DNA from: Trichocoleus sp. FACHB-46
Lineage (GTDB): Bacteria > Cyanobacteriota > Cyanobacteriia > FACHB-46
Assembly (NCBI RefSeq): GCF_014695385.1
Contig: NZ_JACJOD010000006.1
Location: 62,001-126,000 of the forward strand
Direction: 5' to 3'
Length of the DNA stretch: 64,000 nt
Part shown: positions 62,949 to 64,000 of the stretch, piece after piece
Position numbering within the stretch: the first letter of the stretch is position 1
Layout of the letters: every line of letters starts with the position of its first letter
Position numbers and translations under genes: made by a program
Notes under the pieces: generated by a model
What the model was told of the DNA's origin: nothing
The model's database searches: none
Seen by the model: only the letters and a program-made list of their open reading frames with translations

Positions 62949-63668
62949 TTATGCGGCTGCCACTTGGCCGAGTTCTTCAGGGTGCAGGTGGGAGTGCAGT
63001 ACTTGACCATCGCGGAACCAGACGATGCGTTTGGTGAGGCGGGCGACATCGGGTTCGTGGGTGACGATGACGATGGTGATGTCACTGGCGTTGAGCTCGG
63101 TGAAGATGTCCATTACTTCTTTGGTGGTGCGGGTGTCGAGTGCACCTGTAGGTTCGTCTGCGAGTAACAGCACGGGGCGATTGACGATCGCGCGAGCAAT
63201 GGCGACTCGTTGTTGTTGTCCACCAGAGAGTTGGTTGGGTCTATTGTTCATGCGGTTTCCTAAGCCCACTCGTTTCAAGGCTTCTGCGGCGCGATCGCGG
63301 CGTTCGTCGTTGGGGATGTTGGCGTAAACCATCGGCAGCATCACATTCTCTAAAGCGCTAAGTTGCTGCAATAAATGGAATTGTTGGAAGACAAACCCAA
63401 TCTTGCGATTGCGGATATGGGCGAGTTCGGCATCTCCGAGGCGAGCAACATCAACACCATCTAGGTAGTAGCTGCCAGATGTGGGGCGATCTAAGCAGCC
63501 GATCATGTTCATCATGGTGGATTTCCCAGAACCGGAAGCGCCCATGATGGAGCAATATTCTCCTTTTTCAATCACCAAGTCTACATCTGCGAGCGCTCGG
63601 ACTTCGGTTTCACCGGAGCCGTAGGTTTTCGCAATATCTTCTAGTCGGATAATCACAGAGTTTGGCAT
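62949..63668 (-). CDS. ABC transporter ATPase, MacB/LolD type
   Basis: The 239 residues form an ABC ATPase of the MacB/LolD (FtsE-like) subgroup: Walker [10 protein letters not shown] at about 40-48, Q-loop FVFQQFHLL, signature [14 protein letters not shown], Walker [13 protein letters not shown], and H-loop VTHEPD. It pairs with the FtsX-type permease just upstream (57-nt gap on the minus strand) to export or extract lipoproteins or peptides rather than import. Confidence 0.95.
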   Translation of the reverse strand: MPNSVIIRLEDIAKTYGSGETEVRALADVDLVIEKGEYCSIMGASGSGKSTMMNMIGCLDRPTSGSYYLDGVDVARLGDAELAHIRNRKIGFVFQQFHLLQQLSALENVMLPMVYANIPNDERRDRAAEALKRVGLGNRMNNRPNQLSGGQQQRVAIARAIVNRPVLLLADEPTGALDTRTTKEVMDIFTELNASDITIVIVTHEPDVARLTKRIVWFRDGQVLHSHLHPEELGQVAAA

Positions 63669-63725
63669 GGCGATCGCTCCTACAACTCCTTAAGCAATTT
63701 TCTGATGCATTATCTTTTAGGCGCT

Positions 63726-64000
63726 TTATGCGCTTCTTAAGGCGACGATGGGGTCTAGTTTAGCGGCTTGACGCGCAGGCACAACTCCGAAGAACAAGCC
63801 AATGCCACCCGAAACGCCCACTGCAACCAGAATTGCGATCGGGGAAACGCCTGCTTTTAAGGGAGTAACTGCACCCACTAACCCAATGCCACCAACTCCG
63901 ATAAAGGTACCGATTGCGCCTCCTAGAGCAGCCAAAATTACTGACTCAATCATGAACTGAATCAGGATGTCTTGCTGGGTTGCGCCAATAGCTTTGCGGA
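63726..64000 (-). CDS. MacB/FtsX-type ABC permease, C-terminal part (5' end outside window)
   Basis: The frame is open to the window edge. The visible C-terminal 91 or so residues contain RKAIGATQQDILIQFMIESV, the hallmark cytosolic helix of FtsX/MacB permeases, followed by two transmembrane helices (ILAALGGAIGTFIGVGGIGL, SPIAILVAVGVSGGIGLFFG) and the ending PARQAAKLDPIVALRSA. It is partner of the ATPase that follows. Most of the protein lies outside. Confidence 0.93.
   Translation of the reverse strand, partial: RKAIGATQQDILIQFMIESVILAALGGAIGTFIGVGGIGLVGAVTPLKAGVSPIAILVAVGVSGGIGLFFGVVPARQAAKLDPIVALRSA

Overview
The window reads as chromosomal DNA of a cyanobacterium, probably a filamentous, non-marine type. 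The octamer GCGATCGC (HIP1) is scattered through almost every gene, and the gene content fits: an OCP-type helical carotenoid protein, an NblB-like HEAT-repeat protein, cyanase with NtcA boxes, a minCDE cluster with a thioredoxin-like ferredoxin, DASH cryptochrome, acyl-lipid desaturase, a PEP-CTERM protein and many conserved cyanobacterial proteins of unknown function. I see no rRNA, CRISPR array, intact insertion sequence or prophage; one tRNA gene is present. The strain cannot be named from the sequence alone.

Layout: 1-4.3 kb holds the 5' part of cyanase behind two NtcA-like boxes, endonuclease V coupled to a pentapeptide-repeat protein, and a two-domain SagB-type oxidoreductase. 4.3-8 kb holds a secreted unknown, an exported acetamidase/formamidase homologue, a three-PAS protein without an output domain, and tRNA-Thr. 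8.2-12 kb is a sulfate-uptake operon (binding protein, CysT, CysW) followed by two free-standing NIL-domain proteins but no ATPase. 12.1-18.1 kb, minus strand, carries a NarL/Ycf29-type response regulator, minC-minD-minE-ferredoxin, a DUF1537 sugar-acid kinase and a small membrane protein. 18.2-23.1 kb is central metabolism: a TPP enzyme mixing transketolase and phosphoketolase signatures, divergent from class I fructose-bisphosphate aldolase and an aspartate-type aminotransferase. 23.2-24.7 kb is an AT-rich islet with a PIN-like nuclease, next to an HNH nuclease.

24.8-28.7 kb has a desaturase divergent from an unusual TetR regulator fused to a degenerate tyrosine-recombinase-like domain, which is followed 3 nt later by gamma-glutamyltranspeptidase. 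28.7-38 kb has acylphosphatase, the helical carotenoid protein, DUF1823, bioF, secreted proteins, an SLH lipoprotein, a CBS-pair protein and the NblB-like protein. 38-46 kb has a PEP-CTERM protein with a long hairpin-rich leader, a glycosyltransferase, an anti-sigma-type ATPase, asnS, DASH cryptochrome and a pilin-like small protein. 46-59 kb has acyl/acetyltransferases, an amidase, a large CHASE hybrid histidine kinase and a PadR-controlled RND efflux pair. 59-64 kb has a peptidoglycan-binding protein behind a 27-codon ORF, a frameshifted GGDEF gene, ilvC and a MacB/LolD-type ABC exporter cut by the window end.

The most distinctive features are the TetR-recombinase fusion, a five-copy G/C-rich palindromic interspersed repeat (one copy with an inverted central loop), the tandem NIL proteins in the sulfate operon, the structured leader before the PEP-CTERM gene, the AT-rich PIN-like islet, and a pilin-like microprotein.
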